Positions 1 through 7,834 of a DNA stretch of 55,638 nucleotides are shown one piece after another; within the stretch, counting starts at the first letter, position 1, and each line of letters begins with the position of its first letter. This DNA is from Mesorhizobium sp. WSM3626 (GTDB lineage: Bacteria; Pseudomonadota; Alphaproteobacteria; Rhizobiales; Rhizobiaceae). Made by a program: the position numbers and the translations under genes. Where the stretch lies: contig NZ_AZUY01000041.1 in NCBI RefSeq assembly GCF_000513935.1, positions 1 through 55,638 on the forward strand. Direction: 5' to 3'. The notes under the pieces were generated by a model, which saw nothing but the letters and a program-made list of their open reading frames with translations, ran no database searches and was not told the DNA's origin.

Positions 1-405
1 ATGTTCCGCAAGCTGCTCGATCAGGGCCAGGCCGGCGACAACATCGGCGCGCTGCTGCGCGGCGTCGACCGTGAAGGTGTCGAGCGCGGCCAGGTTCTGG
101 CCAAGCCCGGCACGGTGAAGCCGCACAAGAAGTTCGTGGCCGAAGCCTACATCCTGACCAAGGACGAAGGTGGCCGTCACACGCCGTTCTTCACCAACTA
201 CCGTCCGCAGTTCTACTTCCGCACGACCGACGTGACCGGCATCGTGTCGCTGCCGGAAGGCACCGAGATGGTGATGCCCGGCGACAACATCACGGTCGAT
301 GTCGAGCTGATCGTGCCGATCGCCATGGAAGAGAAGCTGCGCTTCGCCATCCGTGAAGGCGGCCGCACCGTCGGTGCCGGCATCGTCGTCACCATCAAAG
401 AGTAA
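1..405 (+). CDS. tuf: Elongation factor Tu, C-terminal part (5' end outside window)
   Basis: EF-Tu carries aminoacyl-tRNA to the ribosome as a GTP complex. Only the last 134 residues are present. The window opens in frame at an internal Met codon, so this is not the true start, and the GTPase domain (about 257 residues of a roughly 391-residue protein) lies upstream. The visible part has the domain 2/3 block RGVDREGVERGQVLAKPG and the usual ending IVVTIKE. It lies 69 nt before rpsJ, the normal junction of the str and S10 operons. A small inverted repeat (CGCGGGC at 427-433 with GCCCGCG at 443-449) lies in that gap. Identity is secure; which tuf copy this is cannot be told from here. Confidence 0.97.
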   Translation: MFRKLLDQGQAGDNIGALLRGVDREGVERGQVLAKPGTVKPHKKFVAEAYILTKDEGGRHTPFFTNYRPQFYFRTTDVTGIVSLPEGTEMVMPGDNITVDVELIVPIAMEEKLRFAIREGGRTVGAGIVVTIKE

Positions 406-474
406 TTTGGACTTAAACCGATCTGTCGCGGGCGCCGCAGTTGCCCGCGCCGCGCCAGAACAAGGAAGTGACGC

Positions 475-783
475 ATGAACGGACAGAATATCCGCATCCG
501 CCTGAAGGCGTTTGACCACCGCGTGCTCGACGCCTCGACGAAGGAAATCGTGTCGACGGCCAAGCGCACCGGTGCAAACGTCCGCGGCCCCATTCCGCTG
601 CCGACGCGGATCGAAAAGTTCACGGTCAACCGGTCGCCTCACGTCGACAAGAAGAGCCGCGAGCAGTTCGAGATGCGCACGCACAAGCGTCTGCTCGACA
701 TCGTCGATCCGACCCCGCAGACCGTCGATGCTTTGATGAAGCTCGATCTGGCCGCTGGCGTCGACGTCGAGATCAAGCTCTAA
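475..783 (+). CDS. rpsJ: 30S ribosomal protein S10
   Basis: S10 is a small-subunit head protein and also acts as NusE in transcription antitermination. The 102-residue product matches the usual length of about 103 and opens with the typical QNIRIRLKAFDHRVLD block. The family signature RGPIPLPTRIEKFTVNRSPH follows near residues 43-62. The ATG at 475 follows the purine-rich AAGGAAG by about six bases, and no better start lies upstream. It is the first gene of the S10 operon, 69 nt after tuf and 61 nt before rplC, so it is probably co-transcribed with both. Confidence 0.98.
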   Translation: MNGQNIRIRLKAFDHRVLDASTKEIVSTAKRTGANVRGPIPLPTRIEKFTVNRSPHVDKKSREQFEMRTHKRLLDIVDPTPQTVDALMKLDLAAGVDVEIKL

Positions 784-844
784 GGGAATGAGAGCGCGGT
801 AGGGGGCGGTGTCCCTGGCCCGGAACTCTAAAGGAATTGAACCG

Positions 845-1567
845 ATGCGTTCAGGTGTGATTGCAAAGAAGGTGGGAATGACCCGCATCTATAATGATGC
901 CGGGGAACATGTTCCCGTCACCGTTCTCCAGATGGAGAACTGCCAGGTCGTGGCACAGCGCACGCAGGAGAAGAATGGCTACACCGCCGTTCAGCTCGGC
1001 GTTGGCCTCGCCAAGGTGAAGAACACGTCGAAGGCGATGCGCGGCCATTTCGCGACCGCTTCCGTCGAGCCGAAGGCGAAGGTTGCCGAGTTCCGCGTCT
1101 CCGCCGACAACATGATCGATGTTGGCGCCGAGATCACCGTCGAGCACTTTGTCGCCGGCCAGAAGGTCGATGTGACGGGCACGACGATCGGCAAGGGTTT
1201 CCAGGGCGTCATCAAGCGCCACCACATGGGTGGTGGCCGTGCGACGCACGGTAACTCGGTCTCGCACCGTACTCACGGTTCGACTGGCCAGCGTCAGGAC
1301 CCGGGCAAGGTGTTCAAGGGCAAGCATATGGCTGGCCACATGGGCGACACCCGCGTCACCACGCAGAATGTCGAGATCGTCTCGACCGACGCCGACCGCG
1401 GCCTGATCCTGATCCGCGGTGCGGTTCCCGGATCGAAGGGCGCCTGGATCCTGGTCCGCGACGCGGCCAAGGTGGCGCTGCCGGCCAATGCGCCGAAGCC
1501 CGCCGCGATCCGCGCTGTCGCGGCAGCTGCGAAGAACGAGGCTCCGGCCACAGAGGGAGCGGAATAA
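845..1567 (+). CDS. rplC: 50S ribosomal protein L3
   Basis: L3 is an early-assembling large-subunit protein that reaches towards the peptidyl transferase centre. I chose the ATG at 845 (product MRSGVIAKKVGMTRIY, 240 residues) because it follows AAAGGAATTGAACCG and matches the conserved family N-terminus. The open frame continues to 809 but those 12 residues are not L3-like. The loop block around GQRQDPGKVFKGKHMAGHMG is conserved and includes the Gln that PrmB methylates in E. coli. The protein is longer than E. coli L3 (209) because of an Ala-rich C-terminal tail from about residue 210. It shares one base with rplD (TAATG). Confidence 0.97.
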   Translation: MRSGVIAKKVGMTRIYNDAGEHVPVTVLQMENCQVVAQRTQEKNGYTAVQLGVGLAKVKNTSKAMRGHFATASVEPKAKVAEFRVSADNMIDVGAEITVEHFVAGQKVDVTGTTIGKGFQGVIKRHHMGGGRATHGNSVSHRTHGSTGQRQDPGKVFKGKHMAGHMGDTRVTTQNVEIVSTDADRGLILIRGAVPGSKGAWILVRDAAKVALPANAPKPAAIRAVAAAAKNEAPATEGAE

Positions 1568-2187
1568 TGGATCTCAAGATCACAACGCTCGGCGGTAAAG
1601 ACGCCGGCAAGGTGGAACTTTCCGACGGAATTTTCGGCCTTGATCCGCGCGAAGACATCCTGCAGCGCGTCGTGCGCTGGCAGCTTGCCAAGAAGCAGCA
1701 GGGCACGCACAAGGCAAAGGGCCGCGCCGAAATCGCGCGCACCGGCGCCAAGATGTACAAGCAGAAGGGTACGGGCCGCGCCCGTCACCACTCGGCACGC
1801 GCTCCGCAGTTCCGCGGCGGCGGCAAGGCCCACGGCCCGGTCGTTCGCAGCCACGAGCATGAACTGCCCAAGAAGGTTCGTGCGCTTGGCCTCAAGCATG
1901 CTCTCTCGGCCAAGGCCAAGAGCGCGTCGATCATCGTCATCGACGAGCTGAAGCTGACCGAGGCCAAGACGAAGGCGCTGATCGCGAATTTCGCGACGCT
2001 GGGCCTGACCAACGCCCTGGTGATTGGCGGCGCCGAGCTTGACAAGAACTTCAAGCTGGCAGCCACCAACATCCCCAACATCGACGTGCTGCCCATCCAG
2101 GGCATCAACGTCTACGACATTCTGCGCCGCGGCACGCTGGTCCTTTCGAAGGCCGCCGTCGAGGCTCTCGAGGAGCGCTTTAAATGA
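1567..2187 (+). CDS. rplD: 50S ribosomal protein L4
   Basis: L4 is a primary 23S rRNA binder; in E. coli it also represses the S10 operon. The 206-residue product has the expected length. It carries the basic central loop KQKGTGRARHHSARAPQFRGG, whose tip lines the exit tunnel, and the C-terminal globular half ends with KAAVEALEERFK. The start ATG overlaps the rplC stop by one base, and the stop overlaps the rplW start by four (ATGA), so translation is probably coupled across three genes. Whether autoregulation operates here is unknown; no E. coli-like leader is evident upstream of rpsJ. Confidence 0.98.
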   Translation: MDLKITTLGGKDAGKVELSDGIFGLDPREDILQRVVRWQLAKKQQGTHKAKGRAEIARTGAKMYKQKGTGRARHHSARAPQFRGGGKAHGPVVRSHEHELPKKVRALGLKHALSAKAKSASIIVIDELKLTEAKTKALIANFATLGLTNALVIGGAELDKNFKLAATNIPNIDVLPIQGINVYDILRRGTLVLSKAAVEALEERFK

Positions 2188-2477
2188 CCGACCTTCGTCA
2201 CTACGACGTGATCGTCTCGCCGGCGATCACCGAAAAGTCGACCATGGCCTCCGAGCAGAACCAGGTCGTCTTCAACGTCGCCAAAAAGGCGTCGAAGCCG
2301 GAAATCAAGGCCGCCGTCGAAGCGCTGTTCGGCGTCAAGGTGATGGCCGTGAACACGCTTGTCCGCAAGGGCAAGATCAAGCGCTTCCGCGGCACGATCG
2401 GCCGCCAGAGCGACGTCAAGAAGGCGATCGTGACACTGGCCGACGGCCAGTCGATCGACGTCGCGACGGGTCTCTGA
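2184..2477 (+). CDS. rplW: 50S ribosomal protein L23
   Basis: L23 sits at the tunnel exit and is the docking site for trigger factor and SRP. The 97-residue product matches the family. It opens with YDVIVSPAITEKSTMASEQN, which carries the conserved P-x-x-TEKS core. A later block, VEALFGVKVMAVNTLVRKGK, completes the usual fold and precedes the RGTIGRQSDVKKAIVTL segment. The start overlaps the end of rplD by four bases, giving an ATGA junction typical of coupled translation. rplB begins 22 nt downstream with its own GAGGACAGG ribosome binding site. Confidence 0.98.
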   Translation: MTDLRHYDVIVSPAITEKSTMASEQNQVVFNVAKKASKPEIKAAVEALFGVKVMAVNTLVRKGKIKRFRGTIGRQSDVKKAIVTLADGQSIDVATGL

Positions 2478-2499
2478 GCAAGGCCGCGAGGACAGGACA

Positions 2500-3333
2500 A
2501 TGGCACTTAAGAAATTCAACCCGATAACGCCGAGCACCCGCCAGCTGGTCATCGTCGACCGCTCGGGCCTCTACAAGGGCAAGCCCGTCAAGGGCCTGAC
2601 CGAAGGCCTGACCAAATCGGGCGGCCGCAACAATCACGGCCGCATCACGGCCCGCTTCATCGGCGGCGGTCACAAGCGTTCGTATCGCATCATCGACTTC
2701 AAGCGCCGCAAGTTCGACGTTGTCGGCACGGTCGAGCGCATCGAATATGATCCGAACCGCACCGCCTTCATCGCGCTGATCAAGTATGATGATGGTGAGT
2801 TGTCCTACATCATCGCCCCGCAGCGTCTGGCTCCCGGCGACAAGATCGTCGCAGGCGAAGCGGTCGACGTGAAGCCGGGCAATGCGATGCCGCTGGCCTC
2901 GATGCCGGTCGGCACCATCGTCCACAATATCGAGCTGAAGCCGGGCAAGGGCGCCCAGGTCGCCCGGTCGGCAGGTGGTTACGGCCAGCTGGTAGGCCGC
3001 GACCAGGGTATGGCGATCCTGCGCCTCAACTCGGGCGAGCAGCGTGTCGTTCACGGCTCCTGCATGGCCACCGTCGGTGCCGTGTCCAATCCGGACCACG
3101 GCAACATCAACGATGGCAAGGCCGGCCGCACGGTTTGGCGTGGCAAGCGTCCGCACAATCGCGGCGTGACCATGAACCCGGTCGACCATCCGCACGGCGG
3201 CGGCGAAGGCCGCACCTCCGGTGGCCGCCATCCGGTCAGCCCGTGGGGCAAGCCGACCAAAGGCAAGAAGACGCGGTCCAACAAGGCGACCGACAAGTTC
3301 ATCCTGCGCTCGCGCCATCAGCGCAAGAGCTAA
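2500..3333 (+). CDS. rplB: 50S ribosomal protein L2
   Basis: L2 is a core large-subunit protein needed for subunit joining and for peptidyl transferase activity. The product has 277 residues (E. coli 273). The N-terminal OB-like part contains GRITARFIGGGHKRSYRIID. The C-terminal part contains the invariant block NPVDHPHGGGEGRTSGGRHP, which includes the His important in catalytic-centre assembly. The ATG at 2500 follows GAGGACAGG. It is packed between rplW (22 nt) and rpsS (16 nt). Nothing departs from the family. Confidence 0.98.
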   Translation: MALKKFNPITPSTRQLVIVDRSGLYKGKPVKGLTEGLTKSGGRNNHGRITARFIGGGHKRSYRIIDFKRRKFDVVGTVERIEYDPNRTAFIALIKYDDGELSYIIAPQRLAPGDKIVAGEAVDVKPGNAMPLASMPVGTIVHNIELKPGKGAQVARSAGGYGQLVGRDQGMAILRLNSGEQRVVHGSCMATVGAVSNPDHGNINDGKAGRTVWRGKRPHNRGVTMNPVDHPHGGGEGRTSGGRHPVSPWGKPTKGKKTRSNKATDKFILRSRHQRKS

Positions 3334-3349
3334 GAAGAGGTAACGCCAA

Positions 3350-3628
3350 GTGACTCGTTCTATTTGGAAAGGCCCCTTCATCGACGGCTACCTTCTCAAG
3401 AAGGTGGATAAGGTTCGTGAAGGTGGTCGCAATGAGGTGATCAAGATGTGGAGCCGTCGCTCCACCATCCTGCCGCAGTTCGTCGGCTTCACCTTCGGTG
3501 TCTACAACGGCCAGAAGCACGTTCCCGTCTCGGTGAACGAGGACATGGTCGGTCACAAGTTCGGTGAATTCGCTCCGACGCGGACCTATTACGGTCACGG
3601 CGCGGATAAGAAGGCGAAGAGGAAATAA
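3350..3628 (+). CDS. rpsS: 30S ribosomal protein S19
   Basis: S19 binds 16S rRNA in the head of the small subunit near S13. The 92-residue product starts at a GTG codon (3350), placed 6-8 nt after AGAAGAGG. No in-frame ATG fits the conserved N-terminus TRSIWKGPFIDGYLLKK. The later block SRRSTILPQFVGFTFGVYNG and the ending EFAPTRTYYGHGADKKAKRK are standard. It lies 16 nt after rplB and only 2 nt before rplV. The GTG start may slightly lower initiation, but this is common in the family. Confidence 0.98.
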   Translation: MTRSIWKGPFIDGYLLKKVDKVREGGRNEVIKMWSRRSTILPQFVGFTFGVYNGQKHVPVSVNEDMVGHKFGEFAPTRTYYGHGADKKAKRK

Positions 3629-3630
3629 TC

Positions 3631-4020
3631 ATGGGCAAGGCCAAAGCTCCGCGCAGGCTTGCTGACAACGAAGCGCGCGCCGTGTTGCGCACGATCCGTA
3701 TCAGCCCGCAGAAGCTGAACCTGGTTGCCGCGCTGATCCGCGGCAAGAAGGTCGCGACAGCGCTTTCCGATCTCGAATTCTCGGCCAAGCGGATTTCCGG
3801 CACGGTCAAGAAGACGCTGGAATCGGCAATCGCCAACGCGGAAAACAACCACGACCTCGACGTCGATGCGCTGATCGTGGCGGAAGCCTATGTCGGCAAG
3901 TCAATCGTCATGAAGCGGTTCCACGCTCGTGGCCGTGGTCGCGCCAGCCGTATCGAGAAGCCGTTCTCGCACCTCACGATCGTCGTTCGTGAAGTCGAAG
4001 AAAAAGGGGAGGCCGCATAA
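3631..4020 (+). CDS. rplV: 50S ribosomal protein L22
   Basis: L22 contacts all domains of 23S rRNA, and its long beta hairpin lines the exit tunnel. The product has 129 residues against 110 in E. coli, with extra residues at both ends, as is usual in this group. The block NEARAVLRTIRISPQKLNLV is the N-terminal fold. The hairpin that carries macrolide-resistance changes in other bacteria corresponds to HARGRGRASRIEKPFSHLTI. The gene is 2 nt from rpsS, and its stop overlaps the rpsC start by one base (TAATG). Confidence 0.98.
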   Translation: MGKAKAPRRLADNEARAVLRTIRISPQKLNLVAALIRGKKVATALSDLEFSAKRISGTVKKTLESAIANAENNHDLDVDALIVAEAYVGKSIVMKRFHARGRGRASRIEKPFSHLTIVVREVEEKGEAA

Positions 4021-4745
4021 TGGGCCAGAAAGTCAATCCGATCGGTCTTCGCCTCGGCATCAACCGCACCTGGGATTCGCGCTGGTTCGCGAACACCGGC
4101 GAGTACGGCAAGCTGCTGCATGAGGACATCAAGATCCGCAAGTATCTTGAGAAGGAACTCAAGCAGGCCGCGATCTCGAAGGTCGTGATCGAGCGTCCGC
4201 ACAAGAAGTGCCGCGTCACCATCCATGCCGCGCGCCCGGGTCTGATCATCGGCAAGAAGGGCGCCGACATCGAGAAGCTTCGCAAGAAGCTGATGGAAAT
4301 GACGAAGTCCGAGACGCACCTCAACATCGTCGAAGTGCGCAAGCCGGAAATCGACGCGACCCTGGTCGCCCAGTCGATCGCCCAGCAACTCGAGCGCCGC
4401 ATCGCGTTCCGCCGCGCCATGAAGCGTGCCGTGCAGTCGGCCATGCGCCTCGGTGCCGAAGGCATCCGCATCAACTGCGCCGGCCGCCTTGGCGGCGCCG
4501 AGATCGCGCGCATGGAATGGTACCGTGAAGGCCGCGTGCCGCTGCATACGCTGCGCGCCGATGTCGACTACGGCACGGCCGAGGCGAATACGGCCTACGG
4601 TATTTGCGGCGTCAAGGTCTGGGTATTCAAGGGCGAGATCCTGGAGCACGATCCGATGGCTTCGGAGCGTCGTGCGACCGAGGGTGATGCTGCGCATGGC
4701 GGTGGTGGTGATCGCGAACGCGGTCGTCGTCGCGAAAACGCCTGA
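4020..4745 (+). CDS. rpsC: 30S ribosomal protein S3
   Basis: S3 helps form the mRNA entry channel and has helicase activity with S4 and S5. The 241-residue product has a type II KH domain with the RNA-binding loop GLIIGKKGADIEKLRKKL near residues 75-92. A C-terminal S3 domain follows with AGRLGGAEIARMEWYREGRV. The last 25 or so residues are a Gly/Arg/Glu-rich low-complexity tail, common in rhizobial S3. The start ATG shares its A with the rplV stop, so coupling is likely. rplP follows after 27 nt. Confidence 0.98.
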   Translation: MGQKVNPIGLRLGINRTWDSRWFANTGEYGKLLHEDIKIRKYLEKELKQAAISKVVIERPHKKCRVTIHAARPGLIIGKKGADIEKLRKKLMEMTKSETHLNIVEVRKPEIDATLVAQSIAQQLERRIAFRRAMKRAVQSAMRLGAEGIRINCAGRLGGAEIARMEWYREGRVPLHTLRADVDYGTAEANTAYGICGVKVWVFKGEILEHDPMASERRATEGDAAHGGGGDRERGRRRENA

Positions 4746-4772
4746 GACATTTAGGAATTTGGAGTTAGAACG

Positions 4773-5186
4773 ATGCTGCAGCCAAAGCGCACAAAGTTCC
4801 GCAAGCAGTTCAAGGGCCGTATCCATGGTACCGCAAAGGGCGGCACCAACCTGGATTTCGGTGGTTTCGGGCTGAAGGCGCTTGAGCCGAACCGCGTCAC
4901 CGCGCGTGAGATCGAGGCGGCCCGCCGCGCGATCACTCGTGAAATGAAGCGTGCCGGCCGCGTCTGGATCCGTATTTTCCCGGATGTGCCGGTCACGTCG
5001 AAGCCGACCGAAGTCCGCATGGGCAAGGGCAAGGGCGCGGTCGACTACTGGGCGGCGCGCGTCAAGCCGGGCCGCATCATGTTCGAGATCGACGGCGTCA
5101 ATGAAGAAACCGCCCGTGAGGCGCTGCGTCTCGGCGCGGCCAAGCTCTCGGTCAGGACGCGCTTCGTACAGCGCATCGCAGAATAA
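4773..5186 (+). CDS. rplP: 50S ribosomal protein L16
   Basis: L16 organises the A-site tRNA region of the large subunit. The product has 137 residues, equal to the usual 136-138. It shows the standard N-terminus LQPKRTKFRKQFKGRIHGTA and the central block RVWIRIFPDVPVTSKPTEVR. The latter is followed by MGKGKGAVDYWAARVKPG, the loop hydroxylated or methylated in some bacteria. The ATG at 4773 follows GGAATTTGGAG. It is 27 nt after rpsC and 13 nt before rpmC, with no sign of separate control. Confidence 0.98.
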   Translation: MLQPKRTKFRKQFKGRIHGTAKGGTNLDFGGFGLKALEPNRVTAREIEAARRAITREMKRAGRVWIRIFPDVPVTSKPTEVRMGKGKGAVDYWAARVKPGRIMFEIDGVNEETAREALRLGAAKLSVRTRFVQRIAE

Positions 5187-5199
5187 GGACGGGCTGATC

Positions 5200-5400
5200 A
5201 TGAAAGCCGAAGACATCCGGACCAAGACCCAGGACCAGCTGACCGACGACCTGGCCAGCCTGAAGAAGGAGCAGTTCAACCTGCGCTTCCAGAAGGCCAC
5301 CGGCCAGCTCGAGAAGACCGCGCGCGTGAGGCAGGTTCGCAAGGACATTGCGCGTATCAAGACCATCGCTGCGGAAAAGTCCGCGGCCAAGAAGGCTTAA
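5200..5400 (+). CDS. rpmC: 50S ribosomal protein L29
   Basis: L29 lies beside L23 at the tunnel exit. The ATG at 5200 gives a 66-residue product, the usual length. The open frame extends much further upstream, but that stretch is the rplP coding region in another frame. The sequence shows the two-helix pattern with the family core LKKEQFNLRFQKATGQLEKT at residues 21-40, then RVRQVRKDIARIKTI. It is 13 nt after rplP and 11 nt before rpsQ, an order conserved across bacteria. Confidence 0.97.
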   Translation: MKAEDIRTKTQDQLTDDLASLKKEQFNLRFQKATGQLEKTARVRQVRKDIARIKTIAAEKSAAKKA

Positions 5401-5411
5401 GGACGAAAACC

Positions 5412-5651
5412 ATGCCAAAGCGCATTCTGCAGGGCACCGTCGTCAGCGACAAGAACGAGAAGACGGTTGTCGTCAAGGTCGAACGGCGCTTCACGCATCC
5501 CGTGATGAAGAAGACCGTGCGCATGACCAAGAAGTACAAGGCGCACGACGAGAACAACGCCCACAAGGTCGGCGATCAGGTGTTCATCCAGGAATCGAAG
5601 CCGATTTCCAAGGACAAGCGCTGGATCGTCGTGTCCTCGGACCAAGCCTGA
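5412..5651 (+). CDS. rpsQ: 30S ribosomal protein S17
   Basis: S17 is an early-binding OB-fold protein of the small-subunit body. The 79-residue product carries the family start PKRILQGTVVSDKNEKTVVV and the motif RRFTHPVMKKTVRMTKKYKA, followed by GDQVFIQESKPISKDKRW. The start follows AAGGACGAAAACC. It ends 84 nt before rplN. That spacer contains an imperfect hairpin near 5685-5709 (GGGCT with AGCCC around a TCG loop), one of the strong inverted repeats seen in the longer spacers of this cluster. Confidence 0.98.
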   Translation: MPKRILQGTVVSDKNEKTVVVKVERRFTHPVMKKTVRMTKKYKAHDENNAHKVGDQVFIQESKPISKDKRWIVVSSDQA

Positions 5652-5735
5652 CCTCCGGGCGTAAACAACGAATTTTGGACAGACCGGGGAGGGGCTTCGA
5701 GCCCGTCCCGTTAGAAAAGAAGAAGGCGGCCAGTC

Positions 5736-6104
5736 ATGATTCAGATGCAAACAAACCTCGACGTGGCGGATAATTCCGGCGCGCGTCGTGTCATGTGCAT
5801 CAAGGTGCTGGGCGGCTCGAAGCGGAAATACGCTTCCGTGGGCGACATCATCGTGGTGTCGATCAAGGAAGCCATTCCGCGCGGCCGCGTTAAGAAGGGC
5901 GATGTGATGAAGGCGGTCGTGGTTCGCACGGCCAAGGACATCCGCCGCCCGGACGGCAGCGTGATCCGTTTCGACAAGAACGCGGCCGTTCTCGTCGACA
6001 ACAAGAAAGAGCCGATCGGCACGCGTATCTTCGGACCGGTTCCGCGCGAACTCCGCGCCAAGAACCACATGAAGATCATCTCGCTCGCGCCTGAAGTGCT
6101 GTAA
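5736..6104 (+). CDS. rplN: 50S ribosomal protein L14
   Basis: L14 forms intersubunit bridges and is the binding site of the silencing factor RsfS. The product is exactly 122 residues, the near-universal length. It begins MIQMQTNLDVADNSGARRVM, and the core block RPDGSVIRFDKNAAVLVDNK is intact. It ends with the standard ELRAKNHMKIISLAPEVL. It opens the classical spc part of the cluster after an 84-nt spacer. No promoter could be defended there, so read-through from upstream is assumed. rplX follows after 12 nt. Confidence 0.98.
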   Translation: MIQMQTNLDVADNSGARRVMCIKVLGGSKRKYASVGDIIVVSIKEAIPRGRVKKGDVMKAVVVRTAKDIRRPDGSVIRFDKNAAVLVDNKKEPIGTRIFGPVPRELRAKNHMKIISLAPEVL

Positions 6105-6116
6105 GGAGCCGGACCA

Positions 6117-6431
6117 ATGCAAAAGATTAGAAAAGGCGACAAGGTCGTCGTGCTGGCCGGCAAGGACAAGGGCCGTTCGGGCGAAGTCCTCTCGGTTCAG
6201 CCGAAGGATGACACCGCGCTGGTGCGCGGCGTCAACATGATCCGTCGTCACCAGAAGCAGTCCCAGTCCCAAGAGGGCGGGATCATCACCAAGGAAGCGC
6301 CGATCCAGCTGTCGAACATCGCGCTGGCCGACCCGAAGGATGGCAAGCCGACCCGCGTCGGTTTCATCTTCCAGAAGGACGGCAAGAAGGTGCGCGTCGC
6401 CAAGCGCTCGGGAGAAGTCATCAATGGCTAA
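6117..6431 (+). CDS. rplX: 50S ribosomal protein L24
   Basis: L24 is an assembly initiator that binds the 5' part of 23S rRNA. The 104-residue product contains the KOW motif GDKVVVLAGKDKGRSGEVLS near residues 6-25. The conserved block ALVRGVNMIRRHQKQSQSQE follows. The start follows AAGGAGCCGGACC. Its last eight bases overlap the start of rplE (6424-6431), so the two are probably translationally coupled. Family length and sequence are ordinary. Confidence 0.98.
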   Translation: MQKIRKGDKVVVLAGKDKGRSGEVLSVQPKDDTALVRGVNMIRRHQKQSQSQEGGIITKEAPIQLSNIALADPKDGKPTRVGFIFQKDGKKVRVAKRSGEVING

Positions 6432-7002
6432 GGCTCAAACCAAGCAGGCGACTGCCAACAACACGCCGCGCCTCAAGCAGGTCTACAACGAGACCATCCG
6501 CAAGGCGCTGCAGGAGCAATTCGGCTACGACAACGAGATGCAGGTTCCGCGCATCGACAAGATCGTGCTGAACATGGGTGTGGGCGAAGCGACCGCCGAT
6601 TCGAAGAAGCCTTCGGTCGCGGCCGAGGACCTGGCGATGATCGCCGGCCAGAAGGCCGTCGTGACCCGCGCCCGCAATTCGATCGCGGGCTTCAAGGTTC
6701 GCGAGAAGATGCCGATCGGCGCCAAGGTCACGCTGCGCAAGGAACGCATGTACGAGTTCCTCGATCGTCTCGTGAACATTGCGCTGCCGCGCGTCCGCGA
6801 CTTCCGCGGATTGAATCCGAAGAGCTTCGATGGCCGTGGCAACTACGCCATGGGCATCAAGGAACACATCGTGTTCCCGGAGATCAACTACGACAAGGTT
6901 GATCAGATCTGGGGCATGGACGTCATCGTTTGTACGACTGCGAAGACGGACGACGAAGCCAGGGCTTTGCTCAAGGCTTTCAACTTCCCCTTCCGCCAGT
7001 AA
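6424..7002 (+). CDS. rplE: 50S ribosomal protein L5
   Basis: L5 binds 5S rRNA and contacts P-site tRNA in the central protuberance. The ATG at 6424 gives 192 residues, a little longer than E. coli (179) because of a polar N-terminal extension before LKQVYNETIRKALQEQFGYD. The frame stays open to 6340, but that part lies within rplX. The RNA-binding block GQKAVVTRARNSIAGFKVRE and the loop LPRVRDFRGLNPKSFDGRGN are conserved. GGGAGAAG just upstream, inside rplX, is the ribosome binding site and supports the overlapping start. Confidence 0.97.
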   Translation: MAKAQTKQATANNTPRLKQVYNETIRKALQEQFGYDNEMQVPRIDKIVLNMGVGEATADSKKPSVAAEDLAMIAGQKAVVTRARNSIAGFKVREKMPIGAKVTLRKERMYEFLDRLVNIALPRVRDFRGLNPKSFDGRGNYAMGIKEHIVFPEINYDKVDQIWGMDVIVCTTAKTDDEARALLKAFNFPFRQ

Positions 7003-7029
7003 CGGCAGCGAGAAAAGGAAAAATCTGAA

Positions 7030-7335
7030 ATGGCAAAGACCAGCTCAGTCGAGAAGAACAACAGGCGCCGCAAGCTTGCAGACCAGTACGGTCCCAAGCG
7101 CGCCGCGCTGAAGGCGATCATCATGGATCAGTCTAAGCCGATGGAAGAGCGCTTCCGCGCTCAGCTGAAGCTTGCTGCCCTGCCGCGCAACTCGGCCAAG
7201 ATCCGCATCCGTAACCGCTGCGAAGTCACCGGCCGTCCGCGTGCCTACTATCGCAAGCTCAAAGTATCGCGCATCGCGCTTCGGGATCTCGGCAATAACG
7301 GCCAGATCCCGGGCCTGGTCAAGTCGAGCTGGTAA
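7030..7335 (+). CDS. rpsN: 30S ribosomal protein S14
   Basis: S14 is a head protein of the small subunit near the A site. The product has 101 residues and is the long, zinc-free type: there are no paired CxxC motifs. The family signature RCEVTGRPRAYYRKLKVSRI is present and is followed by the ending GQIPGLVKSSW. The ATG at 7030 follows AGAAAAGGAAAAATCTGAA. It is 27 nt after rplE and 12 nt before rpsH. No second, zinc-binding S14 paralogue is visible in this window. Confidence 0.98.
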   Translation: MAKTSSVEKNNRRRKLADQYGPKRAALKAIIMDQSKPMEERFRAQLKLAALPRNSAKIRIRNRCEVTGRPRAYYRKLKVSRIALRDLGNNGQIPGLVKSSW

Positions 7336-7347
7336 GGAGGACATAAC

Positions 7348-7746
7348 ATGTCATTGAGCGATCCTCTCGGCGATATGCTGACCCGCATCCGCAACGCCTA
7401 TGGCCGCAAGAAGTCGAGTGTCTCGACGCCGGCCTCGCGTCTGCGCACCCGCGTCCTCGACGTGCTGAAGGCTGAAGGCTATATCCGCGATTATAGCCAG
7501 ACCGACTTCGACAACGGCAAGTCCGAGATCGAAATCGAGCTGAAGTATTTCGACGGTGCTCCGGTCGTGCGCGAAATCGCCCGCGTTTCGAAGCCCGGCC
7601 GCCGCGTTTACGTTTCGGCCAAGTCGATCCCGCACGTCGCCAACGGCCTCGGCATCGCCATCCTTTCGACGCCGAAGGGCGTGATGGCCGACCACGAAGC
7701 ACGCGAGCAGAACGTCGGCGGCGAGATCCTCTGCCAGATCTTCTGA
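7348..7746 (+). CDS. rpsH: 30S ribosomal protein S8
   Basis: S8 binds the central domain of 16S rRNA; in E. coli it also represses the spc operon through the L5 message. The product has 132 residues and starts SLSDPLGDMLTRIRNAYGRK. The C-terminal signature GIAILSTPKGVMADHEAREQ is followed by NVGGEILCQIF. The ATG follows TAAGGAGGACATAAC, a near-perfect ribosome binding site. It ends 88 nt before rplF, and the spacer holds a perfect 9-bp hairpin at 7776-7797. Confidence 0.98.
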   Translation: MSLSDPLGDMLTRIRNAYGRKKSSVSTPASRLRTRVLDVLKAEGYIRDYSQTDFDNGKSEIEIELKYFDGAPVVREIARVSKPGRRVYVSAKSIPHVANGLGIAILSTPKGVMADHEAREQNVGGEILCQIF

Positions 7747-7775
7747 TCTGGCAGCTCACCGCAAATTGGAATCCG

Positions 7776-7797
7776 GTCTTCGGATCGTTCCGAAGAC
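7776..7797 (+). other. Hairpin in the rpsH-rplF spacer
   Basis: GTCTTCGGA (7776-7784) and TCCGAAGAC (7789-7797) form a perfect 9-bp stem around the loop TCGT. No T-run follows, so it is not a normal terminator. It may be an RNA processing or stability element, or the core of a small repeat. Function is not known. Confidence 0.5.
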
Positions 7798-7834
7798 AGA
7801 GACCTGAAACAAGAGAAGTGACGAGGACAACAAA

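Noticed and set aside
1..405. Truncated or pseudogene tuf
   Set aside because: The missing N-terminal part is explained by the window edge; the remaining frame is intact to its normal end.
3888..5390. 500-residue open frame on the minus strand across rplV-rpmC
   Set aside because: It is the antisense shadow of well-defined ribosomal protein genes in high-GC DNA; it shows no domain and no ribosome binding site.
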